Shown here in pieces: positions 31,668 through 40,800 of a stretch of DNA of 42,840 nt. Under the pieces are notes generated by a model, which did not search any database, was not told where the DNA came from, and saw only the letters and a program-made list of their open reading frames with translations. The DNA lies in NCBI GenBank assembly GCA_016291435.1, contig JAEEXH010000017.1:1-42840 (forward strand), given 5' to 3'. A program made the position numbers and the translations under genes. The stretch's first letter is position 1. Every line of letters begins with the position of its first letter. The DNA is from Oscillospiraceae bacterium. Lineage in GTDB: Bacteria > Bacillota > Clostridia > Oscillospirales > Ruminococcaceae.

Positions 31668-32954
31668 ATGGCAAAGCTATACACAAGACCGCAGGGCACC
31701 GAGGACATCACCCCCGCACGCATCCACAAGTGGCATGTCGTGGAGGGCGTCGTGCGCGATGCGGCAGAACGCTTCGGCTTCTCCGAAATCCGCATCCCGA
31801 CCTTCGAGAAGACTGAACTCTTCCAGCGCTCCGTCGGCGACACCACCGATGTTGTGCAGAAGGAGATGTATACCGTCACTGCACGCGAATCGACCTTCAC
31901 GCTGAGACCCGAGGGCACCGCAGGCACAATCCGCGCCATGCTCCAGAACGGCATGCTCGCAGAGGCGCTCCCGCAGAAGGTGTTTTACATCCTCTCCTGC
32001 TTCCGCCACGAGCGCCCGCAGGCAGGCAGACTACGTGAATTTCACCAGTTCGGCGTCGAGATGGCAGGCTCTGCGTCGCCTTATGCGGATGCGGAGGTCA
32101 TCATGCTCGGAAAGACCGTGCTCGATACGCTCGGTGTCAAGGATATCGTGCTGAATCTCAACAGCATCGGCTGCCCCAGCTGCCGTGCGAAGTATCAGGA
32201 GGCGCTGAAGGCATATTTTGCCCCGCACCGTGAGGCGCTTTGCGATACCTGTCAGGAGCGGCTGGAGCGCAACCCGATGCGTCTGCTCGACTGCAAGAGC
32301 CCCGAGGATCAGAAGATCGCGAAGGATGCGCCGGTCATCCTCGATTATCTCTGCGAGGAGTGCCGCGATCACTTTGAAGCGGTCAAGACTGCGGTCACCG
32401 AAATGGGCGTGGAATATGTCATCAATCCGAAGATCGTGCGCGGTCTCGATTACTACACGAAGACCGTGTTTGAGTTCATCACGACCAGCATCGGCGCGCA
32501 GGGCACTGTCTGTGCAGGCGGCAGATATGACGGTCTGATCGAGCAGCTCGGCGAGCAGAAGGTTCCGGCGCTCGGCTTCGGCATGGGTCTGGAGCGCCTG
32601 ATCCTCACGATGGAGGCGCAGGGCATCGAATTCCCGGAGGCGCCGCGCTGCGATGTCTATCTTGCACCGATGTGCGATGAGGCAAAGCCGGCTGCGATGA
32701 AGCTCGCATATGCGCTGCGCAATCTCGGCGCACATGCAGAATTTGACCTTGTCGGGCGCTCCTTCAAGGCGCAGATGAAATACGCGAACAAGCTCGGCAC
32801 GAAGTATCTTCTCGTGCTCGGCACGGATGAGCTCGCACAGCAGAACGGCAAGCTCAAGAACATGGATTCCGGCGAGGAGAAGCCGATCCGCTTTGACACG
32901 CCGGAGCACTTCATTGAGGATTACACAGAAATTTCCCTCAGCGAGCTGGTCTGA
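31668..32954 (+). CDS. hisS: Histidyl-tRNA synthetase
   Basis: 428 residues, class II synthetase charging tRNA-His. Motifs: RPQGTEDITP at the N-terminus, motif 2 around TLRPEGTAGTIRA and YILSCFRHERPQ, the histidine-A loop GLDYYTKTVFEF, GGRYDGLIEQLG, and motif 3 FGMGLERL; a C-terminal anticodon-binding domain follows (about 330-420). ATG 31668 has GAAAGGAT upstream; upstream in-frame codons cover the terminator and are unlikely. Unlike many Firmicutes, no aspS follows. Length is normal. Confidence 0.95.
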   Translation: MAKLYTRPQGTEDITPARIHKWHVVEGVVRDAAERFGFSEIRIPTFEKTELFQRSVGDTTDVVQKEMYTVTARESTFTLRPEGTAGTIRAMLQNGMLAEALPQKVFYILSCFRHERPQAGRLREFHQFGVEMAGSASPYADAEVIMLGKTVLDTLGVKDIVLNLNSIGCPSCRAKYQEALKAYFAPHREALCDTCQERLERNPMRLLDCKSPEDQKIAKDAPVILDYLCEECRDHFEAVKTAVTEMGVEYVINPKIVRGLDYYTKTVFEFITTSIGAQGTVCAGGRYDGLIEQLGEQKVPALGFGMGLERLILTMEAQGIEFPEAPRCDVYLAPMCDEAKPAAMKLAYALRNLGAHAEFDLVGRSFKAQMKYANKLGTKYLLVLGTDELAQQNGKLKNMDSGEEKPIRFDTPEHFIEDYTEISLSELV

Positions 32955-32961
32955 CACAAGT

Positions 32962-33003
32962 AAGAGGCAGGAACAAAGCACCCGCTCCCCTGCCTCTTGT
33001 TTC
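32962..33003 (+). terminator. Terminator after hisS
   Basis: AAGAGGCAGG pairs with CCTGCCTCTT (10 bp, 17-nt loop), followed by GTTTCTGTTTC. Confidence 0.7.
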
Positions 33004-33032
33004 TGTTTCTGCGAACAAAAGGAGACACATCT

Positions 33033-35090
33033 ATGAAAGAAATATTCCGGCAGATCTCCGAATTTCTGCGCGGCGGCTTTCTCGTGCTGCTCGTGCTGGC
33101 GGCATCTGCACTTGCGGTCTACCGGCTGATCCGCGTGCAGGTCGCAGCAGAGGATAACAGCCCGAAGCAGGTCATCAATCAGAGCGTCTACACGCAGTCG
33201 ATCTCCGCAACACGCGGCGAGATCGTCGATTCTGACGGCAATCCGATCGTGTCCAACCGCGTCGGCTACCATCTCATCATCGAGAAGGCATATTTCCCGT
33301 CCGACAAGGCTGCAGGCAATGATGTGATTCTGCGCGCAGCCGAGCTCTTGCAGGCATCCGGCTACGAGTGGAATGACACGATGCCCGTCTCGCGGACACA
33401 GCCCTATACCTTTGATGCCGACCGCGAGAAGGATGCCGATGCCATGCGCGAAAATCTGCGTCTCAACACCTATGCGACCGCGGAAAACTGCATCGACAAG
33501 CTGATCTCCGATTACGCGATCAGCAAGGACTACACCGCGGAGCAGAAGCGCATCATCGCGGGCATCCGCTATGAAATGCTGCTGCGGCAGTTTTCAATGG
33601 CAAATGTCTTCTATCTCGCGAATGACATCGACCTCCAATTTGTCACAAAGATCAAGGAGCTGCGCGTCACGCTGCCCGGCGTCAATATCGCTGAGGCTGC
33701 CGTGCGCACGGTCGAGCAGGGCGACATTCTCCCGCATGAGATCGGCTATGTCGGTCCCATTTACAGCGAGGAGGAATATGAAACGCTGCTTGAAAACGGG
33801 CACGATGACTACGCGCTCTCGGACACCGTCGGCAAGACAGGGCTCGAATCGGCGATGGAAGCGACCCTGCGCGGCATCAACGGCAAGAAGGAGATCACCG
33901 TCACAAACGGCGAGGTCTCGTCTGTTGCCGTGACAGAGGAGCCGGTCGGCGGCAAGACCATTCAGCTCACCGTCAACAGCAATATTCAGCGTGCCATGCA
34001 GCGGGATCTCGATGCACACTGCTACAATCTGCGCGTGAGCAGCTCCGCCTGCCGCAATGTATTCTGCGGAGCGTCCGTGCTGCTGGATGCACACGACAAT
34101 GCGGTGCTCGGCATGGCAACTGTGCCGACCTACAATCTCGATGAGCTGCTGGAGGATTACAAGGCAGTCGCGGAGCGGAGCAATACCCCGCTTGTCAACC
34201 GCGCAACGGACGGTCTCTACCGCCCGGGCTCGACCTTCAAGACCATCACGGCAACTGCGGGTCTTGACAGCGGCATCATCACCGGGCAGAGCACCTACGA
34301 CTGCGAGCAAACCTTCCGCTATATCGACACGAAATACCACTGCACAGGCTGCCATCACTTCATTGCAGTCTCCCGCGCACTGACGGTCTCCTGCAATATC
34401 TTCTTCTATAACCTCGGTCTGAATCTCGGCATCGACCGTCTCTGCGACTATGAACGGCTCTACGGGCTCGGCTCCCCGCTCGGTCTGGAATCGGGCGACT
34501 CCGGCGGATACATCGCCTGCCCGGAGACCTTCGAGCAGCTCGGCATGCAGTGGTATGTCGGTGAGATCACGCAGGCTTCCATCGGGCAGTCGGAGGTGCA
34601 GGTCACACCGCTGCAAATGGCAGTGGTCGCCTCGACAATCGCGAACAAGGGCGTGCGCTACAAGCCGCATCTGATCGCATCGGAATGGAACAACACCATG
34701 ACGGAGAAGCTCTGGGAGCATGAGCCGGAGGTCGCTGCAAATGTCAACACGAGCGGCGGCGATTACTACTACTACATCGAGCAGGGCATGATCGGCGCGG
34801 CAAAGGCTGCCATGCCCGCGAAATATGACCTCAATCACATCGGCGTGTCGGTCGCGCTCAAGACAGGCACCCCGCAGCGCGGCGCCGGAACGGATACATT
34901 CGTCATCGGCTATGCGCCCGTGGAGGATCCCGAGATCGCATTCTGCGCGATGATCGAGGGCGGAATGAACGCGAAATATCTTGTACGGCAGATGATGCAG
35001 GCATATGCACAGGAATACCCGGATTCGCAGATCGGCAGAGCGATGTATATTGCGCCGGGCAGCGAAGAGAATGAGAATTCGGCGCAGTAA
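33033..35090 (+). CDS. Class B penicillin-binding protein (transpeptidase)
   Basis: 685 residues from ATG 33033 (AAAGGAG upstream). One N-terminal membrane segment (about 17-37), then a pedestal/dimerisation region starting SISATRGEIVDSDGNPI, then the transpeptidase domain with Ser400 in PGSTFKT (SxxK), Ser453 in VSCNIFF (SxN) and Lys610 in ALKTGT (KTG). It cross-links peptidoglycan at the outer face of the membrane. The general shape fits PBP2/PBP3-type septal or elongation enzymes; no mreBCD or rodA/ftsW is adjacent, so the exact role is open. The ArsC-family gene follows by 55 bp. Confidence 0.92.
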   Translation: MKEIFRQISEFLRGGFLVLLVLAASALAVYRLIRVQVAAEDNSPKQVINQSVYTQSISATRGEIVDSDGNPIVSNRVGYHLIIEKAYFPSDKAAGNDVILRAAELLQASGYEWNDTMPVSRTQPYTFDADREKDADAMRENLRLNTYATAENCIDKLISDYAISKDYTAEQKRIIAGIRYEMLLRQFSMANVFYLANDIDLQFVTKIKELRVTLPGVNIAEAAVRTVEQGDILPHEIGYVGPIYSEEEYETLLENGHDDYALSDTVGKTGLESAMEATLRGINGKKEITVTNGEVSSVAVTEEPVGGKTIQLTVNSNIQRAMQRDLDAHCYNLRVSSSACRNVFCGASVLLDAHDNAVLGMATVPTYNLDELLEDYKAVAERSNTPLVNRATDGLYRPGSTFKTITATAGLDSGIITGQSTYDCEQTFRYIDTKYHCTGCHHFIAVSRALTVSCNIFFYNLGLNLGIDRLCDYERLYGLGSPLGLESGDSGGYIACPETFEQLGMQWYVGEITQASIGQSEVQVTPLQMAVVASTIANKGVRYKPHLIASEWNNTMTEKLWEHEPEVAANVNTSGGDYYYYIEQGMIGAAKAAMPAKYDLNHIGVSVALKTGTPQRGAGTDTFVIGYAPVEDPEIAFCAMIEGGMNAKYLVRQMMQAYAQEYPDSQIGRAMYIAPGSEENENSAQ

Positions 35091-35145
35091 TCATTCATCC
35101 CAGCCCGCGAACGATACTTTTCTATGACCCGAAAAGAGGTATACT

Positions 35146-35487
35146 GTGAACATTCAGATCTTTGGGAAATCAAAGTGTTTTGCGACGAAAAAAGCGGAGC
35201 GTTTCTTCAAGGAGCGCGGCGTGAAGTTTCAGTCGATCGACCTGCCGACAAAAGGCATGAGCCGCCGCGAACTGGAAAGCGTGCTGCGTGCGGTCGGCGA
35301 CATCACCCTGCTGATCGACGAAAAGCACAAGGAGGCGGCACTCGTGAAATATCTGCTGCCGGATGCGCAGTTTGAAAAGCTGCTGGAGATTCCCGCGCTG
35401 CTCCGCACACCGATCGTGCGGAACGGACAGAAGGCGACCGTCGGCGAGGCGGAGGCTGTCTGGAAGCAGTGGATCGCGGAGGGATAA
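35146..35487 (+). CDS. ArsC/Spx-family (YffB-like) thioredoxin-fold protein
   Basis: 113 residues from GTG 35146, which has AGAGGT upstream. The thioredoxin-like ArsC fold starts NIQIFGKSKCFATKKAERFF, with the single active-site Cys11 followed by Lys pairs as in YffB-type members; LRTPIVRNG with the conserved Thr-Pro comes near the end. No second Spx-type cysteine is seen, and there are no arsenic genes nearby. A general thiol-dependent reductase or an uncharacterised Spx relative is more likely than arsenate reductase. Confidence 0.85.
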   Translation: MNIQIFGKSKCFATKKAERFFKERGVKFQSIDLPTKGMSRRELESVLRAVGDITLLIDEKHKEAALVKYLLPDAQFEKLLEIPALLRTPIVRNGQKATVGEAEAVWKQWIAEG

Positions 35488-35528
35488 CAGTGTGCAATCC
35501 GATTGGTGCTGATCTGCATATAAATGTT

Positions 35529-35546
35529 AATATATATATATATATA
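35529..35546. repeat. (AT)n dinucleotide run before a promoter
   Basis: About eight to nine TA steps directly before the -35 box of the lipoprotein gene. Could act as an UP-like element or vary in length. Confidence 0.7.
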
Positions 35547-35575
35547 TTGACAATCGTTTCATTACATGATATAAT
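35547..35575 (+). promoter_or_regulatory. Perfect consensus promoter of the lipoprotein gene
   Basis: TTGACA at 35547-35552, 17-bp spacer, TATAAT at 35570-35575, about 60 nt before the ATG. Confidence 0.9.
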
Positions 35576-35641
35576 CATCATAATAAGCGCGCTCACCCGG
35601 AGCCGCTTCGGCTTGCATCATTGCAGAAGGAGAAGATCATC

Positions 35642-36142
35642 ATGAAACGCATTCCGTTTATCCGCATCACAGCCGCTGCGATGACACTCTGCGCAGCGCT
35701 CCTCACACTCTCTGCCTGCGCAGAACAAAGTCTGCCGGAAAGCAGCACTGTCATCACGGAAGCAGGCAGCTCCGAGACCGCGGCTGACAGCACCGCGCAG
35801 ACATTCCCCGTGCCGCGGGTGACCGTCAAGGGCGGCACGCACGGCGGCAAGGACTGCACGCTCGTGATCCAAAATGGCACCGGCTTTGACTGGAGCTACG
35901 GCGAGGATTTCCGTATCCGCAGGGCAGATACCCGCGAGGAAATTCCGTTTTTGGAGGGCATCGCATGGAATGCCGCGGCTTACGGGCTCCAGGCTGGAGA
36001 CACCGCAGAGCAGGAGATCAGCTTTGAACAAACCGTCGGCGTGCTTCCTGCGGGAGAATACATCCTTGAGAAGGGGCTGTTCATTTCCGACGGCAAGACG
36101 CAGTATCTTGTGACGGCACAGATTCCGCTCCGCATCAGCTGA
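35642..36142 (+). CDS. Lipoprotein with immunoglobulin-like domain
   Basis: 166 residues from ATG 35642 (AAGGAG 7-10 nt upstream). Lipoprotein signal with lipobox LSAC, Cys26 being the lipidated residue. A Ser/Thr/Glu-rich linker (27-52) leads to a single beta-rich domain (about 55-166) with GTGFDWSYGEDFRIRRADT and LPAGEYILEKGLF, resembling bacterial Ig-like domains of the Big_14 type (PF20251), which often occur in small Ruminococcus lipoproteins of unknown role. It is monocistronic between its own promoter and the valS T-box. Confidence 0.8.
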   Translation: MKRIPFIRITAAAMTLCAALLTLSACAEQSLPESSTVITEAGSSETAADSTAQTFPVPRVTVKGGTHGGKDCTLVIQNGTGFDWSYGEDFRIRRADTREEIPFLEGIAWNAAAYGLQAGDTAEQEISFEQTVGVLPAGEYILEKGLFISDGKTQYLVTAQIPLRIS

Positions 36143-36152
36143 CAAAAAAGGC

Positions 36153-36181
36153 TTGACAATTCCGCAAAACCGTGCTATAAT
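36153..36181 (+). promoter_or_regulatory. valS promoter
   Basis: TTGACA at 36153-36158, 17-bp spacer, TATAAT at 36176-36181; start near 36188. Confidence 0.9.
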
Positions 36182-36187
36182 ATCAGT

Positions 36188-36475
36188 ATCTACATGCCAT
36201 GACGAACGAGTAGTATGCCCTCAACAGCGGCACAGAGAGGATGCGGACGGTGCGAGCATCCACGCTGCGGTGCAGAAGTCGCGTTCCGAGCAGCGGACGG
36301 GAAGCCCGAGGTTCGGGAAACCGTCTGACGGGTTGTCCGCCGTCAACGGACAGGCAGTATCCTTGTGACGCTGCTGCTGAGGGTGCATGCACTGCACTGA
36401 ATTCAGGTGGTACCGCGGATGAACAACATTCGCCCTGAACGCAAAATTTACGCGTTCAGGGCGTTTTTATTATCC
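36188..36475 (+). promoter_or_regulatory. T-box riboswitch (tRNA-Val) upstream of valS
   Basis: A leader RNA that senses uncharged tRNA. Stem I begins near CAGAGAGGATGCGGACGGTG; the specifier loop reads GAA-GTC-GCG, giving Val codon GTC at 36278-36280. The T-box sequence AGGTGGTACCGCGG lies at 36405-36418. The U after UGG fits an A discriminator base, as in tRNA-Val. The antiterminator can pair TTCAGG (36402-36407) with CCTGAA (36434-36439), which otherwise belong to the terminator. Uncharged tRNA-Val should allow read-through into valS. Confidence 0.92.
36431..36471 (+). terminator. T-box terminator before valS
   Basis: CGCCCTGAACGC pairs with GCGTTCAGGGCG (12 bp), followed by TTTTTATT. Competes with the antiterminator. 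Confidence 0.92.
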
Positions 36476-36506
36476 CTGACGCGAATACAGCAAGGAGGAA
36501 ACTCAC

Positions 36507-39125
36507 ATGAAGGAACTCGCAAAGAACTACGATCCTGCGTCGTTTGAGGACCGCATCTACGCACAGTGGATGGAGAAGCGCTGCTTCCATGCGGAGACCG
36601 ATCCGACCAAGATCCCCTACACCATCGTCATCCCGCCCCCCAATGTCACAGGTCAGCTCCATATGGGTCATGCGCTCGATGAGACCTTACAGGATATTCT
36701 CATCCGCTGGAAGCGCATGAGCGGCTACTCGACCCTCTGGCTCCCCGGCACTGACCATGCGGCAATCGCAACCGAGGCAAAGATCGTCGAAGCACTCCGC
36801 AAGGAGGGTCTCACGAAGGATGACCTCGGCAGAGACGGCTTCATGAAGCGCGCATGGGCGTGGAAGGAGCAGTACGCAGGCAGAATCGACCAGCAGCTCA
36901 TGAAGCTCGGCTCCTCCTGCGACTGGGAGCGCGAGCGCTTTACAATGGATGAGGGCTGCTCGGCTGCCGTCAAGCAGGTCTTCATCGACTACTACGAGAA
37001 GGGCTATATCTACCGCGGCGAGCGCATCATCAACTGGTGCCCGCACTGCCTGACCTCGATCTCCAACGCGGAGGTCACCTACGAGGAGCAGGAGGGTCAC
37101 TTCTGGCACCTGCGCTATCCGTTCACCGACGGCTCGGGCTATCTCGAGCTGGCGACCACCCGTCCTGAGACGCTGCTCGGCGATACCGCTGTTGCCGTCA
37201 ACCCGAAGGATGAGCGCTACAAGAAATTTGTCGGCAAGATGCTCACGCTTCCGCTCGTCGGCAGACAGATTCCTGTCGTCGCGGACAGCTATGTGGATAT
37301 GGAGTTCGGTACCGGCGTCGTGAAGATCACCCCGGCACATGACCCCAACGACTTCATGGTCGGTCAGCGCCACAATCTCGAGGTCATCAATGTCATGACC
37401 GACGATGCACATATCACCGAGGATTATCCGAAGTATGCGGGCATGGATCGCTACGAGGCACGCAAGGCGATCGTCGCAGACCTCGAGGAGGGCGGCTTCC
37501 TCATCAAGACCGAGGCACATGTCCACAATGTCGGCACCTGCTACCGCTGCGGCACGACCGTCGAGCCGCGTGTCTCGCTCCAGTGGTTCGTCAAGATGGA
37601 CGAGCTCGCAAAGCCCGCCATCGAGGCAGTGCGCAGCGGCGAGATCAAGTTTGTGCCGGAGCGCTTCGAAAAGCTCTATTTCAACTGGATGGAAGACATC
37701 CGCGACTGGTGTATCTCCCGTCAGCTCTGGTGGGGTCACCGCATCCCGGCGTTCTACTGCGACGACTGCGGCGAGCTGACCGTTACCGCTGAGGATCACG
37801 CGACCTGCCCGAAGTGCGGCAAGGAAATGCGGCAGGATCCTGATACGCTCGACACATGGTTCTCCTCCGCGCTGTGGCCGTTCTCCACGCTCGGCTGGCC
37901 GGAAAAGACCGATGATCTGCGCTATTTCTACCCGACTGACACGCTCGTCACCGGCTATGATATTATCACATTCTGGGTCTCCCGTATGATCGTTGCGGCA
38001 ATGGCACACATGGATGAGGTGCCGCCGTTCAAGCATGTCCTCATTCACGGTCTCGTGCGCGATGCACAGGGCCGCAAGATGTCGAAGTCGCTCGGCAACG
38101 GCATCGACCCGCTGGAGATCATCGACACCTACGGCGCAGACGCACTGCGCTTCATGCTCGCAACGGGCAACTCCCCCGGAAATGACATGCGCTTCACCGA
38201 TGACAAGGTCAAGGCGGCGCGCAACTTCGCAAACAAGCTCTGGAACGCATCCCGCTTCGTCATGATGAATCTGCCGGATGACTTCAAATTCACGGGTCTG
38301 CCGGAGAATCTCCGCATCGAGGATCAGTGGGTCATCAGCCGCTTCAATCAGCTCGCGAAGGATGTGAACGACAACCTCGACCACTTCGAGCTGGGTGTCG
38401 CCTCCGCGAAGCTCTATGACTTCATCTGGGATGTCTACTGCGACTGGTATATCGAGCTCACCAAGCCGAGAATGCGCGCAGGCGGCGAGGCAAAGTCCTC
38501 CGCAGAGCAGGTGCTCGTCTGGGTGCTGCGCGGTATGCTGAAGCTGCTGCATCCGTTCATGCCGTTCATCACCGAGGAGATCTGGCAGGTGCTGACCGAC
38601 GGCGAGAGCATGATCATTCTTGAGGACTACCCGACCTACAAGGAGGAGCTTGATTTCTCCGAAACTGCGGCGAATTTCGAGAAGGTCATCGCTGCGATCA
38701 AGGCAGTCCGCATGAGCCGCACAGAGCTCAATGTCCCGAACTCCGTGAAGGCAAAGCTCTATTTCGAGACGCTGGAGGTCGAGCTCTTCTCGGCATGCAG
38801 CATCTTCTTCGAGACGATGGTCGGCGCAAAGGAGCTGGAATTCGGTCAGAATTATCAGTTCAAGAACGCGCTTACCGCCGTCACCGACTGCGCACGCATC
38901 TTCATCCCGATGGAACAGCTCGTTGACAAGGAGAAGGAGCTCGCCCGCCTTGCGAAGGAAGAGGAGAAGACCCGCAAGGAAATCGAGATCGTCGAGAAAA
39001 AGCTCGCAAACGAGGGATTTGTCTCCAAGGCACCGGCTCAGCTCATCCAGAATGAGCGCGAGAAGCTCGCAAGAGCAAAGGAAAAGCTCGCGAAGGTGCT
39101 GGAGTCCATCGCAAGCTGGCAGTAA
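36507..39125 (+). CDS. valS: Valyl-tRNA synthetase
   Basis: 872 residues, class I synthetase charging tRNA-Val, with an editing domain for mischarged threonine. HIGH-type motif PPPNVTGQLHMGHAL (44-57), the editing region around LELATTRPETLLGDTAVAV, a zinc-type knuckle CDDCGELTVTAEDHATCPKCG, and KMSKS at 524-528. The anticodon-binding helical domain follows (about 610-760), and the C-terminal arm is a Lys/Glu-rich coiled coil (EKELARLAKEEEKTRKEIE) typical of ValS. AAGGAGGAAAC precedes ATG 36507. Controlled by the T-box leader and ended by a terminator. Confidence 0.96.
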   Translation: MKELAKNYDPASFEDRIYAQWMEKRCFHAETDPTKIPYTIVIPPPNVTGQLHMGHALDETLQDILIRWKRMSGYSTLWLPGTDHAAIATEAKIVEALRKEGLTKDDLGRDGFMKRAWAWKEQYAGRIDQQLMKLGSSCDWERERFTMDEGCSAAVKQVFIDYYEKGYIYRGERIINWCPHCLTSISNAEVTYEEQEGHFWHLRYPFTDGSGYLELATTRPETLLGDTAVAVNPKDERYKKFVGKMLTLPLVGRQIPVVADSYVDMEFGTGVVKITPAHDPNDFMVGQRHNLEVINVMTDDAHITEDYPKYAGMDRYEARKAIVADLEEGGFLIKTEAHVHNVGTCYRCGTTVEPRVSLQWFVKMDELAKPAIEAVRSGEIKFVPERFEKLYFNWMEDIRDWCISRQLWWGHRIPAFYCDDCGELTVTAEDHATCPKCGKEMRQDPDTLDTWFSSALWPFSTLGWPEKTDDLRYFYPTDTLVTGYDIITFWVSRMIVAAMAHMDEVPPFKHVLIHGLVRDAQGRKMSKSLGNGIDPLEIIDTYGADALRFMLATGNSPGNDMRFTDDKVKAARNFANKLWNASRFVMMNLPDDFKFTGLPENLRIEDQWVISRFNQLAKDVNDNLDHFELGVASAKLYDFIWDVYCDWYIELTKPRMRAGGEAKSSAEQVLVWVLRGMLKLLHPFMPFITEEIWQVLTDGESMIILEDYPTYKEELDFSETAANFEKVIAAIKAVRMSRTELNVPNSVKAKLYFETLEVELFSACSIFFETMVGAKELEFGQNYQFKNALTAVTDCARIFIPMEQLVDKEKELARLAKEEEKTRKEIEIVEKKLANEGFVSKAPAQLIQNEREKLARAKEKLAKVLESIASWQ

Positions 39126-39145
39126 TCTGAAATGTAAATAAAATG

Positions 39146-39180
39146 AAGCACGCGGAATCTCAGAATTTCGCGTGCTTTCG
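39146..39180. terminator. valS terminator
   Basis: AAGCACGCG pairs with CGCGTGCTT (9 bp, 14-nt loop), T-rich after it on plus. It may also serve the minus-strand rluA-type gene. Confidence 0.7.
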
Positions 39181-39210
39181 TTCATAATGAAAAGAATGTG
39201 ATTTTGTTGT

Positions 39211-40161
39211 TCAGATTTTGAAGCCGTATTCCGCGCAGAAATCCGGCGTATAGGAGAAGTGCTTTCCGCGGAGCCCGAAGAGCGCACAGGGCGCATCGGA
39301 GAAATCAAATGTGAGATCGCATGCCGCTAGGAGCTGATGCGGCGCATGCCATTTCCGGTTTGCCGCAAGATCGCCGTATTTCACATCACCGAGCACCGGG
39401 AATCCGAGCGATGCAAGATGCGCACGGATCTGATGCGTCCGCCCGGTGTAAAGCGTCACGCGCAGAAGCGCAATGCCGTCATGCGCGCCGAGCACCTCAT
39501 AGCCTGTGCGGATCGGATGAAATCCGTCCCGCGGAAATTGTGAGATCTCCGCCTTCTGACCTTCCAGCCGCCGATGGTACGCATCTGCGGTCATTTTCCT
39601 CTGCTCCGGCACCGCGGATGTAATGCACAAATATTTTTTTGTGACCTCTCCGCTGCGGATTTTCTCATTCATACAGCGAAGCGCTTCTGCCGTTTTCGCA
39701 CCGATGACAAGCCCCTCCGTGTTGCGGTCAAGGCGATTGCAGAGCGCAGGTGAAAAGCTCTGTTCCGCACTGGGATCATAGCAGCCGTGCTCCGCAAGAT
39801 CATACAAAAATCTGCCCGCAAGCGTATCCGCAGAGCCCTTGCCGTCTGCATGCACCGGGAGATTCACCGGCTTTTTCATCACGCAGATCTGCGCATCCTC
39901 ATAGACGATCTCCGGCGGCGGCAGCGGACGCAGCGCCGTGCTGCGCGGCTTCACTTGCAGCACATCATCCGGGAGATACACCGCGAGCACATCCCCTGCC
40001 GCAAGCACGGTTTCCGCAGAAATGCGCTTCCCGTTCAGTTTTACATCGCGCTTGCGGAAGGTCTTGTAAAGCAGCGATTTCGGCAGCGCCGGGCACGCCT
40101 TTTGCAGGAATTTATCCGCACGCTGTCCGGCGTCATTTTCGCCGATCTGAAATTCACGCAT
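39211..40161 (-). CDS. RluA-family 23S rRNA pseudouridine synthase
   Basis: 316 residues from ATG 40161 (AGGAGG 8-9 nt upstream; the GTG at 40170 is too close to that site). An N-terminal S4 RNA-binding domain (about 10-70: RADKFLQKACPALPKSLLYKTFRKRDVKLNGKR, shortened here in reading) precedes the catalytic domain. Catalytic Asp lies in CNRLDRNTEGLVIGAKT, where most members read HRLDxxTSG; GRTHQIRAHLASLGFPVLGD is the C-terminal conserved region. It isomerises uridines in large-subunit rRNA; the RluC or RluD target is not decided. It begins 12 bp after the GNAT stop and is the last gene of a minus-strand operon. Confidence 0.92.
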   Translation of the reverse strand: MREFQIGENDAGQRADKFLQKACPALPKSLLYKTFRKRDVKLNGKRISAETVLAAGDVLAVYLPDDVLQVKPRSTALRPLPPPEIVYEDAQICVMKKPVNLPVHADGKGSADTLAGRFLYDLAEHGCYDPSAEQSFSPALCNRLDRNTEGLVIGAKTAEALRCMNEKIRSGEVTKKYLCITSAVPEQRKMTADAYHRRLEGQKAEISQFPRDGFHPIRTGYEVLGAHDGIALLRVTLYTGRTHQIRAHLASLGFPVLGDVKYGDLAANRKWHAPHQLLAACDLTFDFSDAPCALFGLRGKHFSYTPDFCAEYGFKI

Positions 40162-40173
40162 GTCCTGCACCTC

Positions 40174-40746
40174 CTATCGGATCACAACCCATTTTTTGTA
40201 ATATTCATCCGGCAGAATGATATGATAGAGCGCCGCATAGGCGTCCCGCACCGCATCTGCCGTGTGTGTGCCCCTGAGCGGCAGTTCCCAGAGAAGATAC
40301 CCGACACCGTAAATATTTGCAGAAACACCCGTCGCACAGCAGCCCGCGTTCTCATAGAACCGAATGCGGCGCTCGCGCTGAATCCGCTCTGCATACGAGG
40401 CCGCATGAGCCGGATCCTCTGTCTCGATCAGCAGCATCTCCGCGCCGGACAATTCCGGCACAAGCATCCGCAGAAATGCACTGCCGAAGCCCATGTCTCT
40501 GTACGGTACATCTATCGCAAAATAATCCAGCAGATACGCATTTTTCAGCATTACCAGAAACGCATATCCGATGCAGATTTGTTCCTCTGTAAAGAGCCCG
40601 ATGCAGCGGTACTCTCCACGCTTCAATGCGCGGACAATCCGATCGAGCGGCTTGCGTTCGTCATCCGCAAAATCACGGATCATCCATGTGCTGTAAACCC
40701 GGCGGATCTGCTCTGCGCCGAGCTCTGCAAGATGCAGTTTTTCCAT
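40174..40746 (-). CDS. GNAT-family N-acetyltransferase
   Basis: 190 residues from ATG 40746, which has GGGAG 5 nt upstream; ATG 40758 (four more residues) has no ribosome-binding site. GNAT features are ICIGYAFLVMLKNAYLLDYFAIDVPYRDMGFGSAFL, i.e. strand beta4 followed by the acetyl-CoA loop YRDMGFG, then IETEDPAH and RRIRFYENAGC near the end. The substrate is unknown. It lies 54 bp after the acyl-CoA synthetase fusion and 12 bp before the pseudouridine synthase, all on minus, suggesting one transcript. Confidence 0.85.
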   Translation of the reverse strand: MEKLHLAELGAEQIRRVYSTWMIRDFADDERKPLDRIVRALKRGEYRCIGLFTEEQICIGYAFLVMLKNAYLLDYFAIDVPYRDMGFGSAFLRMLVPELSGAEMLLIETEDPAHAASYAERIQRERRIRFYENAGCCATGVSANIYGVGYLLWELPLRGTHTADAVRDAYAALYHIILPDEYYKKWVVIR

Positions 40747-40800
40747 ACTGTCTCCCATAGAAACGCACCGTCGGACACGGCATCCGGCGGCGCGCTGATA

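Noticed and set aside
36687-39308. 873-codon open frame on minus opposite valS
   Set aside because: Antisense shadow; crosses the valS terminator.
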